Below, in pieces: positions 15,551 to 25,990 of a stretch of DNA of 57,435 bases. Source of the stretch: Bacteroidota bacterium (GTDB lineage: Bacteria; Bacteroidota; Bacteroidia; Chitinophagales; Saprospiraceae); the NCBI GenBank assembly GCA_017857395.1, contig JAFMDF010000022.1:1-57435 (forward strand). The letters run 5' to 3'. The notes beneath the pieces were generated by a model that saw only the letters and a program-made list of their open reading frames with translations, did not search any database and was not told the DNA's origin. Position numbers and translations under genes: made by a program. Position 1 is the first letter of the stretch. Each line of letters opens with the position of its first letter.

Positions 15551-18500
15551 CTACCTAGCAATAGAAACGCAACCTGTTGTTGGTTCTGGAGCAGCACCTC
15601 CTGTTTCTTCAAAGATATAGTAGTAAGGGCCTGGAGGTAAATCCGCACCATCGTGCTTTCCATCCCAATTATTAGTATAATTATCTGCTTCATAAACTAA
15701 ATCTCCCCAACGGTTAAATATTTTCAGATTGACACTTTTAAAGTCTGCACATTCAATTCTAAACATATCATTCAGTCCATCGCCATTTGGAGAAATAACA
15801 TCTGGCACCATACAATCCAAATTACTTGGGTCTTGATTGACCGTAATATTAACCATCGCTTGATCACAAGGTGCATCTGGACAATCCATATTACATAATT
15901 CATAGACAAATTGGTCATTCCCTACAAAACCATCATTAGGGGTATAAGTAATATTACCATTGGCATCGATGCCTCCTGTGCCATTTGATGGTCCAGAAAT
16001 CACTAATATCGTTCCATCGCTTGGTGTATCATTTCCAGTTACATTACCTGTTACCATTTCACTATTCAAAATAGTAAAAGCATCATCAGCCGCTGTAGTT
16101 ACGGAAGGCATTGGAATATTAATTGTTAAAGAAACAGTCGAATATTCTCCACAAGTTTCATTCGATAAAGTCCAAGTGACCATATCTCCATCTTCTAAGC
16201 CCATCACATCTGTTACTGGACTTGCCGCATCAGTGAATACTACATCTGAATTACTACTTGTCCACATTCCTGTACCTTCCGTTGGTACGGCTGCTTCCAA
16301 AGAAGTAGGAACCATTCCACCACAATCATCTTGCATTAATTGGGTCAAAATCATCGCTTCCTCTTCAGGTCTAGGCGTAACCGTTAAATCAACTGCATTA
16401 GAAGGTTCACTTGGGCAACCACCATCTTCTTGGGCAATCACCGTATAGGTATTATCCCCTACTGCGCCATCGGTTGGTACTTCTATCACACCTTCCATTC
16501 CACTAGCAACCGTGTTTCCAGCAGCATCTAAAACCGTATAAGTCGTATTTGCTTGTGGATCAGCAACTGTAATAGTCGCAGCAGTTCCTTCACAAATTGG
16601 CCCTTCGCTAATGCTAACCGTTAGAGCATCAGGTTTAGGCGTCACTTCTACCGTTGTTGGCGGAATCGTTGCAGGACAACCATCTATTGTAACCGTTACT
16701 GTATACTCTCCAGCATCTGCTTCTGTAGCAGGGTCAATTACTGGATTCTGTTCCGTGGAAGTATATCCATTAGGTCCCGTCCATTCAAAAGTTGCACCTT
16801 CTACATCTGTCACCATCAAATTGATTGGGTCACCGATACAAACTGGGCTATTGGAAGCAGCCGAAACACCTTCTAAATTTTCTTTTAAAATAACGGAAAC
16901 TGAATCAGATGGGTCAGATGGACAAGAGCCATCTTTAACAACTACTGTATAATCTCCAGCGTTTCCTTCTTGGAAATCTTCAATTAAAAGGGTTGGTTCA
17001 GCTGTATTTGCTACAACTTCTCCATTTAACAGCCAATCATAAGAAATCGCATCTCCTGTTGCTTCCATCGTACTTAAAGTAACTGCTTCGCCTGGGCAAG
17101 CACTATCTTTATCCGTATTAGCAGTCGGTGTAGCAGGTTTTGGATTAATTTCTAAAGTAGTTGGGCCAAAGTCAGTTGGACAACCATTCAAAGTAACCAC
17201 AACTGAATAATCTCCATTATTATCTGCTGTTACATTTTCTAAAGTAACCGTAGCATCCGTTGAAGAAAATCCATTAGGCCCTGTCCATTCATAAGTTGCT
17301 CCTTCTGCACTTGGTGCAGTCAAAGTCACTGTTTCTCCTTCACAAACTCCACCAGCAGGTTCCATCGTAATATCTCCTTCAACTGGAGGTTGAACGGTAA
17401 TTTCAATTGGGTCAGATGGATCAGATGGACAACCACCATTATTAACTGTTACCGTATAATTACCACCGTCTGCTGTTTGCGCCCCTATAATAATTAAAGC
17501 AGGGTCATCTGTTGTTCCTACAGATGTTCCATCTAAAAACCATTCATAAGTAATATTATCTCCAGCAACTGCATCTGTACTCAATGTAAATCCTTCTCCT
17601 GGGCAAACAGTTGTTTGATTAGCTGAAATAGTTGGTGTTGCAGGTTTCGGGTCAACTTGTACCGTAACTGGCCCAACTGTATTCGGGCAACCACTAGGAT
17701 TCGTAATCGTCACGGAGTATTCTCCATTATCATCAGGTGTAGCACCAACTATTATTGTCTCCGCCGTAGTGCCTACTACTCCATTTGGTCCACTCCATTC
17801 GTAAGTAAAACCATCCAATTCGTCTACCGATAAAGTAACATTTGTTCCTTCACAAGCTGGGTTTTCCACAGGTGCAGAAGAAGTTGCAGTTACATCAGGT
17901 AAACCTCCAGAAGCTACATCAATCGCTACATCATTAGAAGGTAAAGAAGGGCAACCATCTAAAGTAATGACCACTTGATAATTACCTGTATTTGTAAATA
18001 CTAAATTTTCAATCACTAAACTTGGGCGAGTCCCCTCTGCTAAGAAATCTACTCTACCCTCTGGATTTGTAAAGGTCCAAGTATACGTAGCACCAGCAAT
18101 TGGCGTTGCCATAAACTCTAATCGGTCTCCTTCACAGTGAATGTCTTTATCAACTGTTAATTCAGGCGCATCAGGTCTAGGAGAAACAGAAACATCCACT
18201 CCATTAGAAGGCCCACTTGGGCAAGCACCTCCGCCGCCTATAGTTTCTACCGTATAAGTACCCGCTTGGTCTGCGCTTACTGCATCCAAAGTTAAAGTAG
18301 GCGCATCAGTAGTCGCTACAACTGTAGCCGTTCCGTCTGCCGTAGTTAACGTCCATTCGTAAGTCGTGTTAGCATCAACCGCTCCTGTAGCACTTAAAGT
18401 AATAGGGTCACCCTCACAAGCACTAGCTGCGGAGGAAGATAAAACAGGCGCATCTGGTTTTGGTGAAACCGCTATATCGACACCATTAGAAGGGTCACTT

Positions 18501-21500
18501 GGGCAAGCGCCACCGCCGCCAGCAGCAACTACTGTATAAGTACCTGCTTGGTTAGTTGTTATTGCATCCAACACTAAGGTTGGTTCATTCGTAATTCCAG
18601 CTACGGTAGCACTACCATCTGCCATTGTCAATGTCCATTCATAAGTAGTATTGACTGTTGTATCTCCTGCATTTAAAGTAACCGAAGTACCTTCACAAAC
18701 AACCGATTCATCAGCAGTTAGTACTGGTGCAGTTGGTCTTGGAGCAACAGAAATATCCACTCCATTAGAAGCGTCACTCGGACAAGCACCGCCGCCGCCT
18801 ATGGCTGCAACTGTATAAGTACCTGCTTGGTCTGCACTTATGGCATCTAAAGTTAAAGTAGGCTCATTGGTCGTCGATACAACTGTAGCCGTACCGTCCG
18901 CCGTAGTTAACGTCCATTCGTAAGTTGTATTCGCATCACTTGTGCCTGTAGCACTCAAAGTAATTGGGTCACCTTCACAAGCACTAGCTGCGGAGGAAGA
19001 TAAAACAGGTGTAGCTGGATTAGGGGAAACTGCTATATCCACACCATTAGAAGGGCCACTTGGACAAGCACCGTCGCCACCAGCAGCTACAACCGTATAA
19101 GTACCTGCTTGATTAGTTGCTATTGCATCCAACACTAAAGTAGATTCATTGGTAGTCGCTACTACTGTTGCATTCCCATCTATCGTTGTCAAAGTCCATT
19201 CATACGTTGTATTGGCTGTAGCGGCTCCTGCATTTAAAGTAATCGAAGCGCCTTCACAAACAACCGATTCGTTGGCAGTTAGTACTGGTGCGGTTGGTCT
19301 TGGACTTACGACAATATCAATTTGATTAGATATGGCAGAGACACAAGTATCACTAGTAACGATAAGCGTATACCCACCTGAATTAGCCACAGTAAGTGCG
19401 TCTAAACTGAAGGTAGGAACGTTTGTTATAAATTCAGCAGTTCCCGTCGCTCCAACTGCCGTCCAAGTATAACTAATATTAGTACCTGTTACTGCTGTTG
19501 TAGAAAGCGTTAGTGACTCTCCCTCGCAGAGTGCAGTCGCACTTACTGCTAAAATTGGCGTAGCTGGCGCATCACAAGCCTCGTCTACTTGTTGGAAATC
19601 AGGTGTTCCATCTCCATCTGTATCCGTCGGATTAGAAGTCGTTCCATCTGTTGATTGTCCGAAAGGATTAACAGTTGGTATACCAGTGCCAATAATACCA
19701 TCTCCATCTGGATCAGCTAATCCACCTTCAATCACATCATTAATACCATCTCCATCAGCATCTAAATCTCTAAAATCACCAGGGCCTTCGCCATCTGTAT
19801 TGACTAAAGGCGTATTAGGAATAACTGGTCCATTGGCATCTGCCGTAGCAATACCGTTCGCATCAACAGTGATTGGGCCTGTTCCAATGAAACCATCTCC
19901 ATCACCATCTGGGTTTATATTTTCAACGGTATCATTAATACCATCATTATCAGCATCTAAATCATGCCAATCTCTTACCAAATCACCATCTGTATCTGGT
20001 GGTAGATTAATAGGATCTCCAGTCGTCATTACTGGTGGTAATCCATCTGCGTTTACCGTAGGAATATTACCGTTACCATCATCAATTCTGCCATCTAAAT
20101 TGGTATCACTTCCTTGATAGCCGCCTTCGATGACATCTAAAATTCCATCATTATCAGAATCTAAATCATGCCAATCTGGAACACCGTCACTATCCCAATC
20201 TATTGGCAATGGAATTCCTTGCCCAGTTCCATTTATATTTATTACTGGTGCGATACCATTAGCATCCACCGCTGGAATATTTCCATTCCCATCATCAATT
20301 CGACCATCTTGGTTAGAATCTGAATCAATATAACCTGCCTCTATGACATCTAAAATACCATCTTGGTCGGAATCTAAATCATGCCAATCTGGAACGCCAT
20401 CACTATCCCAATCTATCGGTAATGGAATCCCTTGTCCAGTTCCGTTTGGATTCATAACTGGTGGAAGACCATCAACATTTACAGTTGGTACATTTCCGTT
20501 GCCATCATCAATTCGACCATCTTGGTTCGTATCTGAATTCGCATAGCCTGCTTCTACGACATCTAAAATTCCATCTTGGTCGGAATCTAAATCATGCCAA
20601 TCTGGAACACCATCTCCATCCCAATCTATTGGTAATGGAATCCCTTGCCCAGTTATCGCAGGATCAATTAGTTCAACTAAGCCATCTGAGTTCACACTGC
20701 TATCAATCCGCCCATCTTGATTCGTATCTGAACTCGCATAGCCTGCCTCTACGACATCTAAAATACCGTCATTATCGGAATCTAAATCATCATGATCAGG
20801 AATACCGTCACCATCAAAATCCCAAGGTACATAATTAGCTACGCCGGTAGGTGAATCATTTGTCTCTAATGCGCTAAATAAACCATTCGCGCCAAAGACA
20901 GACGGGTCGCCATCTATTACCCCATTTCCGTCTGTATCCGCTTGATTATGTCCAGCTTCTACTAAATCACTAATACCATCATTATCGGAATCTAAATCAT
21001 AATGATCAGGTACATTATCTCCATCTGTATCATAAGCACCTATTATTTGATCACAAATACCATCTGCATTCGCATCAATACAACCACTATTAACGGCTGC
21101 ATCATTGGCATCTTGATAATTTTGTATCCCATCACCATCTTCATCACTACTTGGATCTAAACCACCTGGCAAACAAGCAAAACCTTCTTCAGGATGGCAG
21201 AATTCCAATAAATCAGGAATACCATCATTATCATCATCAATATCTACTAAATCAGGAATACCATCATTATCATGATCTCCAGTCGGTGGATTACAATCTG
21301 CTACAATATTAATAGCCAAAGTACCTGTACCAAAATTATTAGTTTCAATAAAAGCCCACTGGTCTAGCATCTTTTGATTACCAAAACCATCTGAATAAGT
21401 AAAGGGGTTGGTGGTTGGTAAAGGATTACCAGCAGTACCATTTCCACTTGCTTGTGCGCCAATTCCTGTGTGGTCGTAATAAAACGTACTATCTGGGCTA

Positions 21501-22900
21501 TCAGGCCCATTCGTTCTAGTAAAAGTAACTCCGCCACTATTATTTTCAATATCTGCTAATAATAAATGCATCTCTCCCCCTCGAATAGTCAAATCGTAGG
21601 CAAAGTTAAAATTTGGGTTAGCAGGAATGACTGTTCCTTCACCGTCACTTCCATCCCAAAAAATTGAATCTTGTCCTAGTCCTACGATTTTAGTAAGCGT
21701 AACATCTACTAAATCAGCAAAAGAACCATTATTATTAATATCAATTCTTAATACAGCTTGTCCAGATAATTCACTACCAAAGATAAAATTACCACCTGCT
21801 CCTTGTTCTGCAACTAACTCCCCTTCACAAATGCCATTTGCTGGTATAATCCCTCTAAAAGTAAAAGGGCTCGTATCATCAACTATTGGCACCTCATTTA
21901 ATAACCAAGTTGTATGTGTATTTGCTCTTTCAAGATTCGTAACCGTAGCAGAAGTAGGGAGGTTAGGATCTGGCGTATTAAAGAAAATTTTATTATTAAT
22001 AAGGGATCCAACACCTTCTGCTTGAGGTTCAAATAAATAAGTCCCTAAAGGATCCCAAGAAGCAGGATCATCCGATCTAATGTAACTACCAGCAGCCGAA
22101 AGCACATCCCCTCCAAGTAAGCCAGACATATAAGTTGGTGTGGAATCGCCCTTCACTAAACCAAAAGAGTTGGAATGAATCGGAAATCCCCAAGGGTCGG
22201 TATCATTAAAGTTTATTTGATATACATACCCAGCTCTTGTAAGTATATAAAATGTAGGAGAAGTAGAACGACCATTTCCGTCAAGGATAGAAATATATTC
22301 TTTTGAATACAAACGACCAGAAACAGCTGTACCACCAGCATTACCAGCTCCTCCTTGAGTAACCGTAATATCCCATGCCAAAGCAACTCGCTGATCAAAA
22401 ATATTGGTATTAGGCTGATTAGCAGCTCTTGTCCAAGGGTCACTATTAAGTAAACTACTGGTAAATCGTTGTCGTTGTGGCTCAGGATATCGCAATCGAA
22501 TACTCCATACACCGCCTTGTCCTGTAGGAACGGCAACAACACCTGGATTGTAACCAGCACCTCCAGTCGGGCCATTTAGTTCTTCTACATCATTAAAAAT
22601 AATAGCCGTATTTCCACTACCATCAAAAGTCGCTACTAATTGCCCACTAGGGTTGTACACCTCAATTGTACCACCATTAATACCAACGTGACTAGAGCCA
22701 ACATTAATAAATTCACCATCACTTGCATAAACTTTTAGCTGTTGATTTTGCTCAACATTATAAAAAAGTCGATGTCCAGGATAATTTCTGAAATTAATAG
22801 ACCCTTCTGCAAAAAGAAAGGTGTTACTTGCCACAAGTAGCAGCATAACCATCAGTAAGCATCTGATGGGGGGTGGGTAAAATAATCGCTTCATAATCAA
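15551..22900 (-). CDS. Giant surface adhesin with TSP3 and Ig-like repeats and type B T9SS C-terminal domain
   Basis: A 2449-residue secreted protein. After the signal peptide there is an N-terminal region (~30-535) of beta-rich, partly DUF-like segments. Next come calcium-binding thrombospondin type 3-like repeats (~537-1110; DxDxDGIPD and DLDSDNDGI motifs), many Ig/PKD-like domains (~1110-2255; each with CEG..., Y.W, AGTYTV). A cadherin/Ig-17-like domain follows (~2263-2357), then a gliding-motility-associated type B C-terminal sorting domain (~2360-2449; ISPNGDGLNDMF, IFNRWGDLVYE). It belongs to the SprB-like class and is a likely motility or attachment adhesin. It heads a minus-strand set with PorP/SprF and PD40 genes. 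Strong internal repetition indicates recent domain duplication. Confidence 0.93.
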   Translation of the reverse strand: MIMKRLFYPPPIRCLLMVMLLLVASNTFLFAEGSINFRNYPGHRLFYNVEQNQQLKVYASDGEFINVGSSHVGINGGTIEVYNPSGQLVATFDGSGNTAIIFNDVEELNGPTGGAGYNPGVVAVPTGQGGVWSIRLRYPEPQRQRFTSSLLNSDPWTRAANQPNTNIFDQRVALAWDITVTQGGAGNAGGTAVSGRLYSKEYISILDGNGRSTSPTFYILTRAGYVYQINFNDTDPWGFPIHSNSFGLVKGDSTPTYMSGLLGGDVLSAAGSYIRSDDPASWDPLGTYLFEPQAEGVGSLINNKIFFNTPDPNLPTSATVTNLERANTHTTWLLNEVPIVDDTSPFTFRGIIPANGICEGELVAEQGAGGNFIFGSELSGQAVLRIDINNNGSFADLVDVTLTKIVGLGQDSIFWDGSDGEGTVIPANPNFNFAYDLTIRGGEMHLLLADIENNSGGVTFTRTNGPDSPDSTFYYDHTGIGAQASGNGTAGNPLPTTNPFTYSDGFGNQKMLDQWAFIETNNFGTGTLAINIVADCNPPTGDHDNDGIPDLVDIDDDNDGIPDLLEFCHPEEGFACLPGGLDPSSDEDGDGIQNYQDANDAAVNSGCIDANADGICDQIIGAYDTDGDNVPDHYDLDSDNDGISDLVEAGHNQADTDGNGVIDGDPSVFGANGLFSALETNDSPTGVANYVPWDFDGDGIPDHDDLDSDNDGILDVVEAGYASSDTNQDGRIDSSVNSDGLVELIDPAITGQGIPLPIDWDGDGVPDWHDLDSDQDGILDVVEAGYANSDTNQDGRIDDGNGNVPTVNVDGLPPVMNPNGTGQGIPLPIDWDSDGVPDWHDLDSDQDGILDVIEAGYIDSDSNQDGRIDDGNGNIPAVDANGIAPVININGTGQGIPLPIDWDSDGVPDWHDLDSDNDGILDVIEGGYQGSDTNLDGRIDDGNGNIPTVNADGLPPVMTTGDPINLPPDTDGDLVRDWHDLDADNDGINDTVENINPDGDGDGFIGTGPITVDANGIATADANGPVIPNTPLVNTDGEGPGDFRDLDADGDGINDVIEGGLADPDGDGIIGTGIPTVNPFGQSTDGTTSNPTDTDGDGTPDFQQVDEACDAPATPILAVSATALCEGESLTLSTTAVTGTNISYTWTAVGATGTAEFITNVPTFSLDALTVANSGGYTLIVTSDTCVSAISNQIDIVVSPRPTAPVLTANESVVCEGASITLNAGAATANTTYEWTLTTIDGNATVVATTNESTLVLDAIATNQAGTYTVVAAGGDGACPSGPSNGVDIAVSPNPATPVLSSSAASACEGDPITLSATGTSDANTTYEWTLTTADGTATVVSTTNEPTLTLDAISADQAGTYTVAAIGGGGACPSDASNGVDISVAPRPTAPVLTADESVVCEGTSVTLNAGDTTVNTTYEWTLTMADGSATVAGITNEPTLVLDAITTNQAGTYTVVAAGGGGACPSDPSNGVDIAVSPKPDAPVLSSSAASACEGDPITLSATGAVDANTTYEWTLTTADGTATVVATTDAPTLTLDAVSADQAGTYTVETIGGGGACPSGPSNGVDVSVSPRPDAPELTVDKDIHCEGDRLEFMATPIAGATYTWTFTNPEGRVDFLAEGTRPSLVIENLVFTNTGNYQVVITLDGCPSLPSNDVAIDVASGGLPDVTATSSAPVENPACEGTNVTLSVDELDGFTYEWSGPNGVVGTTAETIIVGATPDDNGEYSVTITNPSGCPNTVGPVTVQVDPKPATPTISANQTTVCPGEGFTLSTDAVAGDNITYEWFLDGTSVGTTDDPALIIIGAQTADGGNYTVTVNNGGCPSDPSDPIEITVQPPVEGDITMEPAGGVCEGETVTLTAPSAEGATYEWTGPNGFSSTDATVTLENVTADNNGDYSVVVTLNGCPTDFGPTTLEINPKPATPTANTDKDSACPGEAVTLSTMEATGDAISYDWLLNGEVVANTAEPTLLIEDFQEGNAGDYTVVVKDGSCPSDPSDSVSVILKENLEGVSAASNSPVCIGDPINLMVTDVEGATFEWTGPNGYTSTEQNPVIDPATEADAGEYTVTVTIDGCPATIPPTTVEVTPKPDALTVSISEGPICEGTAATITVADPQANTTYTVLDAAGNTVASGMEGVIEVPTDGAVGDNTYTVIAQEDGGCPSEPSNAVDLTVTPRPEEEAMILTQLMQDDCGGMVPTSLEAAVPTEGTGMWTSSNSDVVFTDAASPVTDVMGLEDGDMVTWTLSNETCGEYSTVSLTINIPMPSVTTAADDAFTILNSEMVTGNVTGNDTPSDGTILVISGPSNGTGGIDANGNITYTPNDGFVGNDQFVYELCNMDCPDAPCDQAMVNITVNQDPSNLDCMVPDVISPNGDGLNDMFRIECADFKSVNLKIFNRWGDLVYEADNYTNNWDGKHDGADLPPGPYYYIFEETGGAAPEPTTGCVSIAR
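18160..19300 (-). repeat. A-B-A-B duplication of Ig-like domain pairs
   Basis: Four consecutive Ig-like domains alternate between type A (begins TADESVVCEG or TANESVVCEG) and type B (begins SSSAASACEG). The boundaries recur at about 19277, 18999, 18717 and 18438, so a domain is ~280 bp and the duplicated pair ~560 bp. The coding DNA of the copies is visibly similar, which marks a fairly recent tandem duplication. Confidence 0.85.
19957..20800 (-). repeat. ~71-residue TSP3-type calcium-binding repeats
   Basis: The DNA word CTAAATCATGCCAATCTGG recurs at 20161, 20374 and 20587 with exactly 213-bp spacing, and related copies at 19957 and 20782 flank them. Each unit encodes WHDLDSDxDGILDVxEAGY, then SDTNQDGRIDDGNGN, then GTGQGIPLPIDWDSDGVPD. 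The near-identical period suggests copy-number change by recombination. Confidence 0.9.
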
Positions 22901-24025
22901 AATTGATTGTTTTATAAATTTAGGATACTTAATTCATGCTAAAGCCAATCAACTAAACAACAGTTGATTATTTCCTAAAGTGATTTAAAGAAATTAATGC
23001 AAAACAAGTGTGGTACTAACGCCTTTGGAAAGATTAAATCCTTAACCATTTCCTTTGTACTAAAAGACTTTCCTATTTATTCAAAATAGAACAAGTGATT
23101 AGTTTAAGGAGTTGTATATTATTGATTGTCTGTAAATTAGGTAAGGCCAATAGGCCTATTTAGTACAATCTCCTTTTTCGTGTTTGGTCAAAAAGGGTTT
23201 ATTTTTTGTAGCTAAATAGATTTATAAGTAATTCGTTGCCGTAAAATAAGCGGTAATTTCAAATTGACAAAACATCAAAAATCAGTATAATTTAATCTAT
23301 GCTAAATACTACAATTTCTATGTAAATTCTCCATGCTCGTCAGGAGAACTTACATTTCTATAGCTATAATTATTGGTTATGAATAAAATATAACTAACTT
23401 TAATTTATATGTAATAAATGAAATTATTTAATAAAATACTGTTTTATCAAAGATTATCACTTTAGATACGCAAAAAGTCAAGGGCATTGTTTCAGAAAGG
23501 ACGGAATAGATGCAAAAATAAAGTATTGGGAGTTGTTATATAATTAATATTTGTAATTTGATTAGGTGAAATTCTTTGTGGCTATTATCTAAATCGTTTC
23601 GATGCAAAGCATCTAACGAGCAACACGTTTTTTTAGTAATTATCGGTTACTTGTTATGACAGCAGAAGTTTTACACGATTGCTTGCTGAACCTCCTCAAT
23701 TAGAACACTCAAAATCTGTTAAATCGATTTACTTAACACTTTTTACCATAGGTTAAAAATAATAATAAAGCGTTGTCTTACCTTTATACAATGAAAAACT
23801 ATTTTTAGTATCTCATTAGCCAATAATCCCTTCTCGTCAAGTGATGTATGCTTTGCAATTGTACAATTCATCAAAAGCATAAATAATGAGGTAAAAGTTA
23901 GAGAATTAAGAATTGGATGCTTTGATATGTAAGCATATTTCATTCTACCTGATATGAAAAAATAACCGTTATCAACTCAGGTTTAGATTTGGAAGATGCT
24001 AATTGAATCTTTAAATTAAAAACAA
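22901..24025. other. 1.1-kb AT-rich spacer without recognisable genes
   Basis: This separates the adhesin module (minus) from the ring-modification operon (plus), so it holds both divergent promoters. It contains a 12-bp palindrome AATAGGCCTATT (23149-23160) and a hairpin TGTAAATTCTCC/GGAGAACTTACA (23321-23354, one mismatch). TAGATTTG at 23984-23991 could be the -7 box for the gene at 24026, though a -33 TTG is not evident. A 66-codon minus frame near 23743-23943 is not convincing. Confidence 0.6.
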
Positions 24026-24832
24026 ATGGTCGTATTAATCACAGGTATTACAGGAGGTTTAGGAGGAATCCTAGCACCCTATCTAATAGAAAAAGGTATG
24101 ACAGTCTATGGGACTTCTAGAAATCCTAGTACAAAAATGGAAGGAGTCAAGATGTTGCCTATGAATATTACCGATATTCCTTCCGTTCAAAATTGTTTGA
24201 CTACTGTAGTCAAACAAGAGGGGCGAATTGACGCAGTTATTAACTGTATTAATAAACTGGTAATCGGGTCTGTTGAAGAAACGACCGTTGAAGAATTTAG
24301 AGAAAGCTATGAAACCAATGTTATTGGTGCTTATACTTTAAACCAACAAATTTTGCCCATTTTTCGAAAACAGAATAAAGGCTTAATTATTAATATGAGT
24401 TCAGCTGGAGGCATTTTGTCTATCCCTTATTTTGGGTCTTATACTTCTTCCAAAGCCGCCCTTGAATCTATGAGTGAATCCCTTTATCATGAATTAAGAG
24501 GCACTAATATTGATGTTGTCGTCATGCAGCCAATAGCAATGCATATCGATAGACCCGCTACGGGAAAACACATTGAACTATCGGCCCAAGTTAAGCCTAA
24601 TTCCAAATCGCATAAGATGGTCAAAAAAATGAAAGTGGACACGCTAAATAGTAAAATTACGCCATTGATGGTTTCCAAAAAAATCTATGAAGTGCTTATT
24701 TATAAGGGGAAACGCCCTTTTAGAGTTAGAATGGGGATGTCTAAAGGTTTTTCATTTTTGAAAAGGATTGCGCCACAAAGTGTATTGGATTTTGTTTTGA
24801 AAAAAGCTTTGCCGACAGGTGTTATTGAATAA
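24026..24832 (+). CDS. Classical SDR family NAD(P)-dependent oxidoreductase
   Basis: A 268-residue SDR with a complete set of motifs: TGITGGLG cofactor loop (~6-13), INCIN in place of NNAG, catalytic serine in NMSSAGG, and Y-TSSK (YTSSKAA). It is therefore expected to be an active dehydrogenase/reductase, unlike the divergent SDR at 1537. The C-terminal extension is basic with a hydrophobic end, as in membrane-associated SDRs related to retinol/17-beta types. It is the first gene of a plus-strand operon with two VOC genes, a FAD monooxygenase and an FAH-family gene (34 bp to the next). It probably oxidises or reduces a pathway intermediate; substrate unknown. Confidence 0.9.
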   Translation: MVVLITGITGGLGGILAPYLIEKGMTVYGTSRNPSTKMEGVKMLPMNITDIPSVQNCLTTVVKQEGRIDAVINCINKLVIGSVEETTVEEFRESYETNVIGAYTLNQQILPIFRKQNKGLIINMSSAGGILSIPYFGSYTSSKAALESMSESLYHELRGTNIDVVVMQPIAMHIDRPATGKHIELSAQVKPNSKSHKMVKKMKVDTLNSKITPLMVSKKIYEVLIYKGKRPFRVRMGMSKGFSFLKRIAPQSVLDFVLKKALPTGVIE

Positions 24833-24866
24833 TTATAAGGATTAAACCAGCATACAATCAAAAAAT

Positions 24867-25283
24867 ATGAAAAATAAAGTAGTAAAAAAACTCCAGCACC
24901 ATGTCTTTTTTGTGCATTCATTGGAAGTCTCTAAACAGTTTTACATGGATGTTCTGGATATTAATTTTTCAGCAGATAATTCACCGACTACTTCCGCAGC
25001 AATGTATCTAATTGGTCAGAGTATGAATTTTTACAGCTTTGGGAAATATCACCATGATATATGTTTAGTGCATAATCCCAAATTTAAGATGGTGCCAGAT
25101 GATGATATGCTGCATGTTACTTTTAAACTCAATCCATCTAAAAAATTAGTGCATTTAAAAGAGAAGTTGCAACAAAAAAATATCTCTTTTAAAGAAGGAA
25201 GGATATTACAATCTCAAAATCAAGCCGTTAATGCCATTCATTTTAAAGACCCTAGCGGTAATGTTTTGGAGATTATTGAATAA
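24867..25283 (+). CDS. VOC superfamily protein with 2-His-1-Glu metal site (extradiol-dioxygenase-like)
   Basis: A 138-residue single vicinal-oxygen-chelate module pair. The metal-ligand positions look complete: H12 in QHHVFFV, H83 in MLHVTFKL and E135 in NVLEIIE, with spacings (71 and 52) close to those of extradiol ring-cleavage dioxygenases. Extra histidines (YHHDICLV) lie in the middle strand. VOC enzymes include dioxygenases, glyoxalases and resistance proteins, so ring cleavage is suggested by neighbours (aromatic-type hydroxylase and FAH hydrolase), not proven by sequence. The gene spacing supports co-transcription. Confidence 0.8.
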   Translation: MKNKVVKKLQHHVFFVHSLEVSKQFYMDVLDINFSADNSPTTSAAMYLIGQSMNFYSFGKYHHDICLVHNPKFKMVPDDDMLHVTFKLNPSKKLVHLKEKLQQKNISFKEGRILQSQNQAVNAIHFKDPSGNVLEIIE

Positions 25284-25354
25284 TGATTTAGGAATCAGGC
25301 GTCGGGTAACAATATTTGCCCTTGCTGTTAACACTTCTAAAGAAACAACTAAAT

Positions 25355-25990
25355 ATGGCTAATATTCCACATCACATGGATTCTTTTAAAACGCTCATTT
25401 CTCCTTTGATGAAAAAACCGTGGGCGAGAAAGCTGATGCTACTCCCAGTAATTTTGGCAGGAAAAAAAGGAAGTAATAAAACGGATAATTATGAAAATTT
25501 TCATCCATCATTAATCAATTCAGTAGAACAACTTTCTATTTATGTTACCAATATTCAGAAATCTAGCGCCTTTTATGAAAAAGCTGCTGGATTAATCCAT
25601 AATCGAACTTGTGAACCAGAACCACATCCCTTCAAAGATGGGCAAACTTTGCGTTGTTGCTATATGGATGCAAAGGAACAAAAAGATAGTTTGATATTGA
25701 TAGAAAGGCGAGATGATAACGGGGAAATTATTAAGCCTACTCGAACGCAAATATTTCACCTCGCTTTCGAAATAGAAGATAGTGTTGGCACTATCGAATT
25801 CACCAATCAACTAAAGGCTAAAGGGATTAAAATTTCCTATGGTCCAGCCATTCACAATGACATTCCTCCAAATGGTGACGGAGAGTCAGGAGGCAATCAT
25901 GCGGTCTATGCTTATGACCCAGATTTCCATTATGTAGAGTTTTTTAGCAATATGGATACGATTGATAACTTCAAAGAAAAGTATTCATGA
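25355..25990 (+). CDS. Second VOC-like protein lacking the first metal ligand
   Basis: A 211-residue protein from the ATG at 25355 (a TTG at 25316 is possible but less likely). An N-terminal helical extension of ~50 residues, unusual for this superfamily, precedes the VOC fold. The first strand reads VEQLSIYV with Q59 where a histidine ligand is expected. H135 (IFHLAFEI) and E195 (HYVEFF) are present. A glutamine ligand is known in some glyoxalases, so the site may still bind metal. The gene ends by sharing ATGA with the start of the FAD monooxygenase (25987-25990), so translation is probably coupled. Confidence 0.75.
   Translation: MANIPHHMDSFKTLISPLMKKPWARKLMLLPVILAGKKGSNKTDNYENFHPSLINSVEQLSIYVTNIQKSSAFYEKAAGLIHNRTCEPEPHPFKDGQTLRCCYMDAKEQKDSLILIERRDDNGEIIKPTRTQIFHLAFEIEDSVGTIEFTNQLKAKGIKISYGPAIHNDIPPNGDGESGGNHAVYAYDPDFHYVEFFSNMDTIDNFKEKYS

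Noticed and set aside
15551-20800. CRISPR array because of regular direct repeats
   Set aside because: The repeats are in frame, 213 or 560 bp long, and encode calcium-binding or Ig domains. There are no short repeats with unique spacers.
15960-20838. Long plus-strand open frames opposite the giant adhesin
   Set aside because: They follow the repeat structure of the minus-strand gene, have low-complexity composition and no domain signal. They are shadows of the coding strand.
23743-23943. 66-codon minus-strand frame in the 1.1-kb spacer
   Set aside because: No family resemblance, no promoter, composition like the surrounding spacer. Not supported as a gene.
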